Source: an uncultured Bacteroidales bacterium (GTDB lineage Bacteria > Bacteroidota > Bacteroidia > Bacteroidales > F082). Taken from it: a stretch of DNA of 47,339 nt. The translations under genes and the position numbers were made by a program. Below are positions 1-7,269 of the stretch, piece by piece (the first letter of the stretch is position 1; the number at the start of each line of letters is the position of its first letter). The notes under the pieces are model-generated. The model saw only the letters and a list, made by a program, of their open reading frames with translations, did no database searches and was not told the origin of the DNA. The stretch spans positions 1-47,339 of the forward strand of contig CAMUYT010000003.1 in NCBI GenBank assembly GCA_947164955.1, written 5' to 3'.

Positions 1-50
1 TACGAGATTGTGGTTGGTGACTGGAGTTCAGACGTGTGCTCTTCCGATCT
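1..50. other. Illumina sequencing adapter remnant (assembly artefact)
   Basis: Bases 17-50 match the Illumina TruSeq index-adapter / read-2 primer sequence, ending in the diagnostic GCTCTTCCGATCT. Bases 1-8 (TACGAGAT) are the end of the P7 flow-cell sequence, and bases 9-16 (TGTGGTTG) sit where an 8-nt index belongs. The match and order are read directly from the sequence and compared with the known adapter. This is untrimmed adapter, not genome, so genuine sequence begins at about base 51 and any ORF starting before that is an artefact. Confidence 0.97.
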
Positions 51-1193
51 GCGCCGATGGCGGTGGAGGAGGGCTTTATTGCGCCTTATCCCATTCCTCT
101 TGAAGGATCTCCGCTTTATGTTGATTTGTATATTGCACCCGTTTATCAAACTCGAAACGGCGATCCGATTACAGAACTTGACTCGGTCGTCATCATGCGC
201 GACGGTGAAGTGGTGATGCAGTTCGATCATGTGAGTACAGGTCATGTTTCGTACCGTGATTTTGTGGACAAAAACGGCACATATTATTATGCGGTGTATG
301 CGGTTAACGAGGCGGGGCATAGTAAGGTGACATGTGACACGATTATGGTTGGCACAACTTGCGATTTGCGTTTCGAGTTGGCCGATAGTGGAAACAATGG
401 TTGGGATTTGTCGTTTATCGCAGTGCTTGATGAAGACGGCAAGGTGTCGCAGCGTGTGGGACTTTGGGATGGCGGCTCTGCTACCCTGTATAGCAATGTG
501 CCAAGTGATCAGACCGCCACTTTCTTCTGGACGTACGACAACACTTGCTATTCGCATGGCAGCCTTTCGGAAGTGTCGTACGAAATCTATGACTGGAACG
601 ACAATTTGATTGTAGCTTCCAACGGATATCCTGAGGTAGGCGATATTACTGACTATGAAATTGGTTGTATTACTGATTGTAGGGCCGTTTCCGAACTTGA
701 TGGCCGATACCAATGGCATGATGCTGATGAGTTTGGCGTCGAGCTGACATGGGAATGGGCTGGCAATGTGACTGATTTCCACGACTTTGCCATTTATAGG
801 AATGATTCATGTGTGGCCATAATTACGGATTCTGAAGTACAAGAGTTCTTCGATGCAGCAAATGAGGTTGGAATGACGGCCTATTCTGTTGTGGTTAATT
901 ATTCAAAATTCAATGGCGAGACATGCCAGTCCGACCCCGTGAGTGTCAATATCGAGGTTACAGTTATAGGTGAGGATGTCGTAAAAGCCTCCCTTTACCC
1001 CAATCCTGCTTCCGACCATTTCAAGGTGGAAAGTCAGGTGAAGGAAATCAAAGTGTTTGATGCTTTGGGTCAGATGGTTTACAAAGGCCAAACCAATGAA
1101 GTGGAAGTGTGTAATTGGAACAACGGTGTGTATTTTGTCCGCATCGTGGACGAAAACGATGTTGTTTCGACAGTGAAGTTCATCAAGGAATAA
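51..1193 (+). CDS. T9SS-exported surface protein, 3' fragment with type A sorting domain
   Basis: This is the 3' end of a gene cut by the contig edge. The frame is open from base 51 and the true start is missing. The readable part (about 380 residues) has FN3-like beta-sandwich segments (around YYYAVYAVNEAGHSKV and later AYSVVVNYSKF). A middle module begins CDLRFELADSGNNGWDLS, of the kind seen in Bacteroidota adhesins. The last ~75 residues are a type A T9SS C-terminal domain: LYPNPASDHFKV, then IKVFDALGQMVYKG, then NNGVYFVRIVDENDVV and a final KFIKE. The family knowledge is that such proteins cross the outer membrane through the T9SS, lose the CTD to PorU and are anchored to the surface. Adhesin function is inferred. 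Its stop lies inside the end of the converging glycosyltransferase gene (11-nt overlap). Confidence 0.88.
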   Translation, partial: APMAVEEGFIAPYPIPLEGSPLYVDLYIAPVYQTRNGDPITELDSVVIMRDGEVVMQFDHVSTGHVSYRDFVDKNGTYYYAVYAVNEAGHSKVTCDTIMVGTTCDLRFELADSGNNGWDLSFIAVLDEDGKVSQRVGLWDGGSATLYSNVPSDQTATFFWTYDNTCYSHGSLSEVSYEIYDWNDNLIVASNGYPEVGDITDYEIGCITDCRAVSELDGRYQWHDADEFGVELTWEWAGNVTDFHDFAIYRNDSCVAIITDSEVQEFFDAANEVGMTAYSVVVNYSKFNGETCQSDPVSVNIEVTVIGEDVVKASLYPNPASDHFKVESQVKEIKVFDALGQMVYKGQTNEVEVCNWNNGVYFVRIVDENDVVSTVKFIKE

Positions 1194-2361
1194 CGACTTC
1201 CTTATAGACTTCAAATATTTGCCGTCCAATGTTTTGGGCGGCAAATGTTTTTATGGCGTAGTCGCGAATGGCTTCGCGGTCGTATTCGCGGCAGTGGTCG
1301 AGCATTTGGTTCATGCCTTGCAGCAGGGCTTCCTCGTCGCCTTGCGGAATGAGGATGCCGCGTTCGTCTGAAACGATTTCGGCAATGCCCCCAACTGAAG
1401 TGCTCAACACCGGCACACCGCTTGCAAAAGCCTCGACGATGACGCAAGGCAGGTTCTCGAAGTTGGAAAATAAAACGAAAAAGTCGGCTTTTTGGTAGGC
1501 TTCGGCCACTTCGGCAGAGGTCTTTTTTCCGTGGAAAATGACGCAATCGGTAAGATTGTGTTCTGCCACAAACGTCTTGAACTCAGGGGCTTCGTAATCG
1601 TGGATGACGTGCAACTCGAAGTCGTCGCGTTGCTGTTTCAGCTTCTCGACGACGCGCAGGATGCCGCTGAAATTCTTGGCTTCGTCGCGCAAAGTCGAAA
1701 TATGAAGCATTCGTTTTTTCCCGCCGTGCATGTCATTCCCACGCAGGTTTGTGCGCAGGCTGGAATCTATGCACGGCTGTCCAAGCTTAAACATATCCGT
1801 ATTCACCAAGTTGTATATCACTTGGAAACGGTTGTGTACGCCATGGCCTTCCATACAATGCTGCAAGTCGAGGCTGACGGGCATGATGAGCTCGGCATTG
1901 TTGGCAATCTTGACAATCTTTTTCTTCAGCCTGCCGACCAAAACGTCCTTGTTCTGAGGCTGATAGATGGTCCAGTGTTCGGTCATAACATACTTGTAGC
2001 CAAGTAGTTTCTTCCACAATAAAGCCACTTGTCCAAGCGGATAGGCCACATGCAGATGCACCAAATCCGGCTCGAAGAAATGTTTTTTGATATATTTCAA
2101 ACCGTATTGGTACATGCGCAACATCTTCAGTTTGCGAATGGCATTGACCTTTGGCGGACGGATATAGATCTGCACATGGGTGTGGTGTGCACCTTTTATC
2201 TCCTTGACCTCGAAGGATTTCGTCATGTCCTTGCCGTCACAGACGGAAAGGATGACGGAATGGCATTCCTCAGGCAGCGCGTCGATCATTCGGACGCAGA
2301 AGTTGCCCAAGGTGGGGTCGTCGGGGCTGGGAAACCAGCTTAGGAGGTGCAGGATATTCAT
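1183..2361 (-). CDS. Glycosyltransferase family 4
   Basis: A 392-residue GT-B fold glycosyltransferase. The N-terminal acceptor domain starts MNILHLLSWFPSPDDPTLGNF. The C-terminal donor domain carries the GT4 E-x7-E signature (E302 in ENLPCVIVEAFASG to E310) followed by GVPVLSTSVGGIAEIV. Family members transfer a sugar from an activated nucleotide donor, retaining configuration, usually onto a growing lipid-linked glycan at the cytoplasmic face of the inner membrane. It follows a methyltransferase and a Wzx-like flippase on the same strand, which suggests O-antigen/capsule or protein-glycan assembly. Donor and acceptor cannot be read from sequence. Its 3' end overlaps the end of the convergent surface-protein gene by 11 nt. 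Confidence 0.9.
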   Translation of the reverse strand: MNILHLLSWFPSPDDPTLGNFCVRMIDALPEECHSVILSVCDGKDMTKSFEVKEIKGAHHTHVQIYIRPPKVNAIRKLKMLRMYQYGLKYIKKHFFEPDLVHLHVAYPLGQVALLWKKLLGYKYVMTEHWTIYQPQNKDVLVGRLKKKIVKIANNAELIMPVSLDLQHCMEGHGVHNRFQVIYNLVNTDMFKLGQPCIDSSLRTNLRGNDMHGGKKRMLHISTLRDEAKNFSGILRVVEKLKQQRDDFELHVIHDYEAPEFKTFVAEHNLTDCVIFHGKKTSAEVAEAYQKADFFVLFSNFENLPCVIVEAFASGVPVLSTSVGGIAEIVSDERGILIPQGDEEALLQGMNQMLDHCREYDREAIRDYAIKTFAAQNIGRQIFEVYKEVVIP

Positions 2362-2399
2362 CAGTTGTTAGTTTGCAGTTGTCAGTTGTTTAGTTGTAG
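2362..2399. repeat. Degenerate CAGTTGT-type tandem repeat in spacer
   Basis: The spacer between two minus-strand genes holds several imperfect copies of (C)AGTTGT with varying T/A filler. Related GTTTAGTTGTTT-like text occurs at about 32800-32820. Low-complexity intergenic repeat with no recognised function. Confidence 0.6.
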
Positions 2400-2447
2400 G
2401 GCTGTCACAATTCCCCCTTCCAAAGGGGGCAGGGGGATTGGGCAGCC
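2400..2447. repeat. REP-like palindromic element (CCCCCTTCCAAAGGGGG type)
   Basis: A nested inverted repeat. The outer arms are GGCTG and CAGCC. Inside is a CCCCCTT / AAAGGGGG stem around a 2-nt loop, followed by CAGGGGGATT. A diverged relative lies inside anmK at 4926-4956. It is predicted to fold as a G/C-rich hairpin. Mobile or repetitive status is inferred from the second copy and from its palindromic form. Confidence 0.65.
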
Positions 2448-2453
2448 GTACAT

Positions 2454-3263
2454 TTATTCAATTATACGTGTTTTAATGTCGATTTCAAAGTATTTCTTGG
2501 GCGTTTCGTAAGGCACAAGTTTATGCGTGGTGAAGTCATCAGGAAGATAAACAGCGCACAAAGTATTGGAAACGTGGTAGATATGCTTGCGTTTTTCGGC
2601 AGGTGTTCCATCGAGGATGGCCCCCATCACGTCCCAACGGATGGTCTCGGGGTCGAGGCCGTAGTCGTGCCAAACGATGATGCTGCGGTCGCCTTTCAGT
2701 AGCTTGAAGGCGGTCTCGGTGTCTTTCTTCACGCTTTCGTAGTGGTGGTCACCGTCCACAAAGACCATATCGTATTTTCCGAAATGCGGCGCGAAGTCGA
2801 AGGTCTGGGAGTCGCCGTAAAGTTGCTCCACATTGGGCAAATCCTTACTGAAGAAACTGTGCAAATCAGCGTATAACTGGTTGTTGGTCAGCTTGATGAT
2901 GTCTTCTTTAGGCAGGTTGAAGGTGACGCAATGCTCGGCTATATCGGCTAAGTTAGCCACGCTCTCGCCGCGCCAGGTGCCGATTTCGAAGTAGTCTTGC
3001 ACCGCATATTTCTTGGCCAAGGCCCGCATCAGCGCAATGTCGATGGGCATGGTGGCGCCCGAAAGATAGGCGTATGGCTTCGCGATTTCGTGGAAGTCGG
3101 GAAACAACACGTTGATTTCCAAGAGCGGAAGGCCGTCTTTGAGGCCATATTTTTGGATGACATCCTCTTTGTTGCTGCTTTCGTCTTGCAGGACGAGGTT
3201 GAGTAGGTAAGGATGCTTGACGATGCGCCCAATGGCTTTGAAGAATTTATTCAGTTTGTTCAT
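2454..3263 (-). CDS. Class I SAM-dependent methyltransferase (Methyltransf_24-like)
   Basis: A protein of about 269 residues. The SAM-binding core is visible as DYFEIGTWRGESVANLA (motif I), with the acidic strand DMVFVDGDHHYESVKKD downstream, typical of Methyltransf_24 enzymes found in glycan and secondary-metabolite loci. The start chosen is ATG at 3263 (MNKLNKFFKAIGR). An upstream in-frame start at 3305 would run deeper into the flippase gene. With the chosen start the overlap with the flippase end is 17 nt. Position between a flippase and a GT4 glycosyltransferase suggests that it methylates a sugar or glycan, but the substrate is not visible. No membrane segment or signal peptide. Confidence 0.82.
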   Translation of the reverse strand: MNKLNKFFKAIGRIVKHPYLLNLVLQDESSNKEDVIQKYGLKDGLPLLEINVLFPDFHEIAKPYAYLSGATMPIDIALMRALAKKYAVQDYFEIGTWRGESVANLADIAEHCVTFNLPKEDIIKLTNNQLYADLHSFFSKDLPNVEQLYGDSQTFDFAPHFGKYDMVFVDGDHHYESVKKDTETAFKLLKGDRSIIVWHDYGLDPETIRWDVMGAILDGTPAEKRKHIYHVSNTLCAVYLPDDFTTHKLVPYETPKKYFEIDIKTRIIE

Positions 3264-4551
3264 TTTCAATGGGTTGCTTAAAGAATTGTTGTTTGAGCTC
3301 AGCAAGGTAATTTTGTATCTCGCTCTTTTTCAACAGGAAGTCGCGGCCTTTGAAATGTGACTCCTTGACGAAGAAGATGAATAGGAATATCGCATTGACC
3401 GTATATGCCGCTGCCGAGGTGATGGCCGCTCCGGTGATGTCGTAACGCGGTATCAGCGTGAAGCCGCAGACAAAGGTGACCACCAGTCCGCAGAGGGCGG
3501 CGAAGGTGTTCATCTGATAACGGCCGGTGCCCGAATAATAGTGTCCGAGGATGAGGAAAATGCAGTAGAAAAGGATGCCCGGCGCGAGGATGCGGATGAG
3601 GTGGGCCATCTCGCCGAAGTCCTTGCCGAAGACGAAGACGTAGAACTGCGGCGGGAGCAGGCAGAGCACCACGACGGCAATGGCCGAGACCAAAAGGCAG
3701 ATTTTGCCTAAGTCCAAGGTGAGTTTTTGGGAATATCGCCGGTCGTCGGCGTTGGCGATGCGGGCGTATTGCACCAAGGCGATGCTGTTGCTGATGATCC
3801 AAATGGACTCGGCCAACGAGACGGAACGTGAGAATACGCCGACTTGTCCGCGGCCGATGTAACTGTCTAACAAATAGTAGCTTAGACGAAGGTTGAAAAA
3901 CTGCACGAAATGCCCCGTTTGGTTGAGGAAACCGTATTTGAACAGGTCTTTCAGGACGGGTTTATAGTCTTTGTCCTTGTCGTGGCGCAGGTTGGCGTAT
4001 TCGTTTCGTAACATCCAGATTCCCAGCAAGAAAGTCCCTCCATAGGCGGCGTAAAGGCCAATGAGGTAGCCGTAGATGCCTTCGCGCTTGAGGATGAAAT
4101 GATAGAGCACGAGGGTCAGGGTGAGCAGCACGGGTTGGAGCAGCGTGTTGTAGTTGGCCTTTTGTATTTCCTCCTTGCCGACCAAGAAACGGAAGTTGAT
4201 GTTGGAGAGCGAGGAGATGAACGACAGAATGGCGACGTGGAGGACCAAGTTAGGCTCCAATTTGGGGTAGAACAGCCTGATACCGAAGCCCATGACCACG
4301 GCAATCAATGCGGCCCATACCACCGATGCGACCAAAATCTTCTTGAACGAATGGCGTGGCGCGAGGTAGATGATGCTGGCACCGCACACGATTTCGGAGA
4401 AGATGAGGATGAAGGCGATGGTGGCCACCACCAGCGATTGCGTCCCCGAGCCGGTGTCACCCAGCGTTTGCGAGATGATGATGGCGATGAGGAAATTGAG
4501 CGCGGCGGCCACAATCTTCGTCCCGAAGGTATTTAGGATTTTCTTGAACAC
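3247..4551 (-). CDS. Wzx-like polysaccharide flippase / MATE-fold exporter
   Basis: A polytopic inner-membrane protein of about 434 residues with roughly 12-14 hydrophobic helices. It opens FKKILNTFGTKIVAAALNFL, like Wzx/oligosaccharide flippases that turn undecaprenyl-linked glycan units across the inner membrane. The start is uncertain. There is no ATG near the beginning. GTG at 4551 gives the usual short N-terminus, whereas TTG at 4590, directly abutting the anmK stop, adds 13 hydrophobic residues. It sits between anmK upstream and a methyltransferase downstream on the same strand, and overlaps the latter by 17 nt, so co-transcription is likely. Substrate unknown. Confidence 0.85.
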   Translation of the reverse strand: MFKKILNTFGTKIVAAALNFLIAIIISQTLGDTGSGTQSLVVATIAFILIFSEIVCGASIIYLAPRHSFKKILVASVVWAALIAVVMGFGIRLFYPKLEPNLVLHVAILSFISSLSNINFRFLVGKEEIQKANYNTLLQPVLLTLTLVLYHFILKREGIYGYLIGLYAAYGGTFLLGIWMLRNEYANLRHDKDKDYKPVLKDLFKYGFLNQTGHFVQFFNLRLSYYLLDSYIGRGQVGVFSRSVSLAESIWIISNSIALVQYARIANADDRRYSQKLTLDLGKICLLVSAIAVVVLCLLPPQFYVFVFGKDFGEMAHLIRILAPGILFYCIFLILGHYYSGTGRYQMNTFAALCGLVVTFVCGFTLIPRYDITGAAITSAAAYTVNAIFLFIFFVKESHFKGRDFLLKKSEIQNYLAELKQQFFKQPIENEQTE

Positions 4552-4590
4552 GGGGGCTTTTCTGATTATCAATGGCAAAAATAGAAACAA

Positions 4591-5733
4591 TCAATCATTT
4601 TTCCAAATTTTCCCGCTACAACTATTGCTTTCGGCACCCGTCACCGAGGCCAGCACATTGGTCTTGCCCTCCAGTCGGCGCAAGCCGAGGAAAGCGAAAA
4701 TCAGGGCTTCTTTATAGTCGATGATTTCCTTTTCGGGGATGATGACTTCGTGCTTGGTGCGGGCTTGCAGGCGCTCCATCAGGAACTTGTTGCGTGCACC
4801 ACCGCCCGTTACCAAAATCTTACCCTTGGGCAGCAGCGAGATAGGGATGGCAATCTGCAAGGCGATATGCTCCACAAATGTCGCCAACATGTCTGCGATG
4901 GAAAGATCCGTGTCCCGCGTCCCGTTCTCCCTTTGGAAAGGGGAGTAAGGGGGAATAAAGATACGCGTCCCTTTATCTAATAAATCCTTCTGATACATCT
5001 CAAAATACTCTCTTCCCAGCGACTTGGGCGGCTCTTGCATGAAAAACGGGCTGTTGTTGAGTTTCTTCAGCAGGTCGAAGTCCACTTTCCCGCTCCGGGC
5101 GAGGTTGCCGTCTTTGTCGTAGTCGAGGCCTTCCATTTGGGCGAGATAGTTTAGGGCTTGGTTGGCGATGCAGAGGTCGTAGGCGATGCGTTTGCCGTTC
5201 TCGTCATACGAAATGTTGGCGATGCCACCGATGTTGAGGCACATCTCGTAGTCGCCGAAAAGCAGCTTGTCACCGATGGGCACCAGAGGCGCTCCCTGAC
5301 CGCCTTTGCTGACGTCTTCCGTGCGAAAATCGTTGACGACGGTGAAACCGCATGCGTTGGCCAACGCCTGTCCGTCGCCGATTTGCAGGGTGTAGTGCTC
5401 CTCGGGACGGTGGAAGATGGTGTGGCCGTGCGAGGCTACGAAGTCGGGCTTCGCGTTGTGTTTTTGAGCGAAGTTGCGGACTTGCTCGCCAAGATATTTG
5501 CCGTAATCCTTATCCAGTTGCACCAAGTCTTGGGGCTGCTGTTGGAAGGCTTCGGCGAGTTGTTTTTTCCAGTGCTCGGGATAGGGAAGGGTCTCGGCTT
5601 GGAGGATTTGGAATCGGTATTCTGGGTTCGCGCACGTCTTGTCCGCACCCTCTACAGAGAACCTGACGAGGGCGATGTCCAAGCCATCGAGCGAGCTGCC
5701 CGACATTAATCCTATGGCAGTATAAGAATTCAA
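4591..5733 (-). CDS. anmK: Anhydro-N-acetylmuramic acid kinase
   Basis: A 380-residue ASKHA-fold sugar kinase. The family signature GLMSGSSLDGLDIAL is at the N-terminus, followed by ASHGHTIFHRP, NDFRTEDVSKGGQGAPLVP, LNIGGIANISY and LVTGGGARNKFLMERL. AnmK hydrolyses and phosphorylates 1,6-anhydroMurNAc to MurNAc-6-P in cytoplasmic peptidoglycan recycling. The only standard start in frame before the signature is TTG at 5733, since an in-frame stop lies just upstream. Oddity: about 20 residues (TRIFIPPYSPFQRENGTRD) between LLDKG and TDLSIADMLATFVEHIA look inserted. The DNA there is a copy of the window's CCCCCTTTGGAAAGGGGG-type palindrome (see 4926-4956). All recognisable kinase motifs remain, so the enzyme is probably functional. 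Confidence 0.95.
   Translation of the reverse strand: MNSYTAIGLMSGSSLDGLDIALVRFSVEGADKTCANPEYRFQILQAETLPYPEHWKKQLAEAFQQQPQDLVQLDKDYGKYLGEQVRNFAQKHNAKPDFVASHGHTIFHRPEEHYTLQIGDGQALANACGFTVVNDFRTEDVSKGGQGAPLVPIGDKLLFGDYEMCLNIGGIANISYDENGKRIAYDLCIANQALNYLAQMEGLDYDKDGNLARSGKVDFDLLKKLNNSPFFMQEPPKSLGREYFEMYQKDLLDKGTRIFIPPYSPFQRENGTRDTDLSIADMLATFVEHIALQIAIPISLLPKGKILVTGGGARNKFLMERLQARTKHEVIIPEKEIIDYKEALIFAFLGLRRLEGKTNVLASVTGAESNSCSGKIWKND
4926..4956. repeat. REP-like palindrome embedded in frame in anmK
   Basis: A CTCCCTTT-GG-AAAGGGGAG hairpin followed by TAAGGGGGAATAA, closely resembling the spacer element at 2411-2441 in order, spacing and orientation on the plus strand. Here it is translated on the minus strand as part of an apparent ~20-residue insertion in AnmK. 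Confidence 0.6.
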
Positions 5734-5739
5734 GATTGA

Positions 5740-5812
5740 AAGATTTAAAATTTAAAGATTTAAGATCTTGGTCGCTTTGCGTAATTTTAAATATTGAATT
5801 TTGAATTTTAAA
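5740..5812. repeat. AT-rich AAGATTTAA-type degenerate repeat in spacer
   Basis: The spacer between murF and anmK consists largely of AAGATTTAA / AATTTTAAA / TTGAATTTTG permutations. A similar stretch is upstream of gcvT at 36496-36547. No gene or clear promoter was found inside it. Confidence 0.55.
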
Positions 5813-5815
5813 TTC

Positions 5816-7093
5816 TCAAAGCAACGGTAACACCTTTCCAAGTTGTATGCTGTTTGAGCCTTTGACAAGTATCGTTTTCTCGCTGACAGGCTTTGTTTCA
5901 AGATATTCGTACAAGTCTTCCACTTTGGCAAAGGTCTTCCATTCCGCGTTGTCGTTGTATGCGCAGAAATTCTGTCCAACCAAATAGGCTTCCTTGAAGC
6001 CCAGTTCCTTCATCAGGTTGAGGATGTTGCGGTGCTCTTCTTCGGAGGCGGTGCCCAACTCGCGCATGTCACCTAATATTAATAGGTGTTGCTCGCCGCA
6101 GATGTTGGCGAAGTTGCGCAAGGCGGCTTGCATCGAGGTGGGATTGGCGTTGTAGGCATCCATGATGATGTGGTTTTTCTCAGTATCTATCACTTGCGAG
6201 CGGCTGTTGGTGGGCGTGTAGGCTTCCAAGGCTTCAACGATGGCTTTCTGGTCTACCCCAAAATAACTCCCCACGGCGATGGCAGCGGCCACGTTCTCAA
6301 AATTGTAGGCACCCACGAGCCGGGTCTTGATTTCTTGCTCTTGCCATTTCACGCTGAGGTAAGGGGCACATGGGCCTTGCTCCACGGGATAGTCGGCGCT
6401 ACTGTGGCAACCATAGCTGATGCGGTTTTGCCCTTCCGAGCGTTGCCAAAGGATGTCGTTCATTCGGTTGACGAACACCGCCTGGCCGTTTGCCTTAATG
6501 TGCCGGTAGAGTGCAGTCTTTGTCTCGATGACGCCTTCAAAACTGCCAAAACCTTCCAAATGTGCTTTGCCGACATTGGTGATGAGGCCAAAGTCGGGGT
6601 CGGAGAGGAGGCAGAGGTCAGCAATCTCGCCTGGGTGGTTGGCCCCCATCTCCACGACAGCCATTTCGGTGTCGGGCTTGATGCTCAAGAGGGTGAGCGG
6701 CACGCCGATGTGGTTGTTCAGGTTGCCCATCGTGTGGATGAGCTCGTATTTCTTGGCCAGTACTGCCGAAACCAATTCTTTGGTGGTGGTCTTGCCGTTG
6801 GTGCCGGTGATGCCGATCACGGTGGCTTTCATCTGTTGGCGATGGTATTGTGCCAATTGTTGCAAGGTCTTCAGCGTGTCGTCGACGATGAGGATGCGTT
6901 CATGTTTGGGTAGGTCTTTGCGGTCGGCGACAACGAGACTGGCTTTGCCTTCCTTGGCCACTTGCATGGCGAAGTCGTTGGCATCGAAGTTCTCGCCTTT
7001 GAGGGCGAAGAAAACGGCTCCGTCTTCAATCTTACGGCTATCGGTTGAGACCTTGAAGGTCTTGATGAAGTGTTGATATATTATTTCGATCAT
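5816..7093 (-). CDS. murF: UDP-N-acetylmuramoyl-tripeptide--D-alanyl-D-alanine ligase
   Basis: A 425-residue Mur ligase that adds D-Ala-D-Ala to UDP-MurNAc-tripeptide in the cytoplasm, the last soluble step of peptidoglycan precursor synthesis. Visible features: the N-terminal MurF motif VSTDSRKIEDGAVFFAL (UDP-MurNAc domain), P-loop GTNGKTTT at 97-104, VVEMGANHPGEIADLC, GNLNNHIGVPLTLL, AYNFENVAAAIAVG, and the C-terminal DAYNANPTSMQAAL and ILGDMRELG. The start chosen is the ATG at 7093 (MIEIIYQHF). An ATG further upstream would only add nine low-complexity residues. It lies 82 nt upstream of anmK and downstream of gldJ on the same strand. A strong terminator separates it from gldJ, so it probably has its own promoter, which I could not identify. 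Confidence 0.96.
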   Translation of the reverse strand: MIEIIYQHFIKTFKVSTDSRKIEDGAVFFALKGENFDANDFAMQVAKEGKASLVVADRKDLPKHERILIVDDTLKTLQQLAQYHRQQMKATVIGITGTNGKTTTKELVSAVLAKKYELIHTMGNLNNHIGVPLTLLSIKPDTEMAVVEMGANHPGEIADLCLLSDPDFGLITNVGKAHLEGFGSFEGVIETKTALYRHIKANGQAVFVNRMNDILWQRSEGQNRISYGCHSSADYPVEQGPCAPYLSVKWQEQEIKTRLVGAYNFENVAAAIAVGSYFGVDQKAIVEALEAYTPTNSRSQVIDTEKNHIIMDAYNANPTSMQAALRNFANICGEQHLLILGDMRELGTASEEEHRNILNLMKELGFKEAYLVGQNFCAYNDNAEWKTFAKVEDLYEYLETKPVSEKTILVKGSNSIQLGKVLPLL

Positions 7094-7129
7094 AGTGTTT
7101 TTGTTTGATTGTGTGGGCATAAGACACTT

Positions 7130-7171
7130 AGGACTTAGGACTTGGGACTTGGGACTTAGGACTTAGGACTC
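7130..7171. repeat. Six-copy 7-bp tandem repeat (A/G)GGACTT
   Basis: Six contiguous heptamers run in register (AGGACTT, AGGACTT, GGGACTT, GGGACTT, AGGACTT, AGGACTC). A short inverse copy (CTTAAGTCCT) follows at about 7191-7201. It lies in the gldJ-murF spacer, downstream of the gldJ terminator. No function recognised. Confidence 0.8.
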
Positions 7172-7206
7172 AGGCCTTTTGTCCCATAAGCCTTAAGTCC
7201 TTTGTC

Positions 7207-7241
7207 AAAAAAAGAAGCCGCCTGACGGATCAAACGGCTTC
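7207..7241 (-). terminator. Rho-independent terminator of gldJ
   Basis: On the minus strand GAAGCCG (7241-7235) pairs with CGGCTTC (7220-7214) across a 14-nt loop, followed by seven Ts (7213-7207). It lies 29 nt after the gldJ stop and separates gldJ from murF. Confidence 0.85.
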
Positions 7242-7269
7242 AATGTTATCATGAAAAAGAATCTATTAT

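Noticed and set aside
10-216. Small plus-strand ORF at the contig start
   Set aside because: It begins within the Illumina adapter, and its frame competes with the genuine T9SS cargo frame.
7130-7171. Possible CRISPR-like array
   Set aside because: Units are 7 bp with no spacers, so this is a simple tandem repeat. No cas genes lie in the window.
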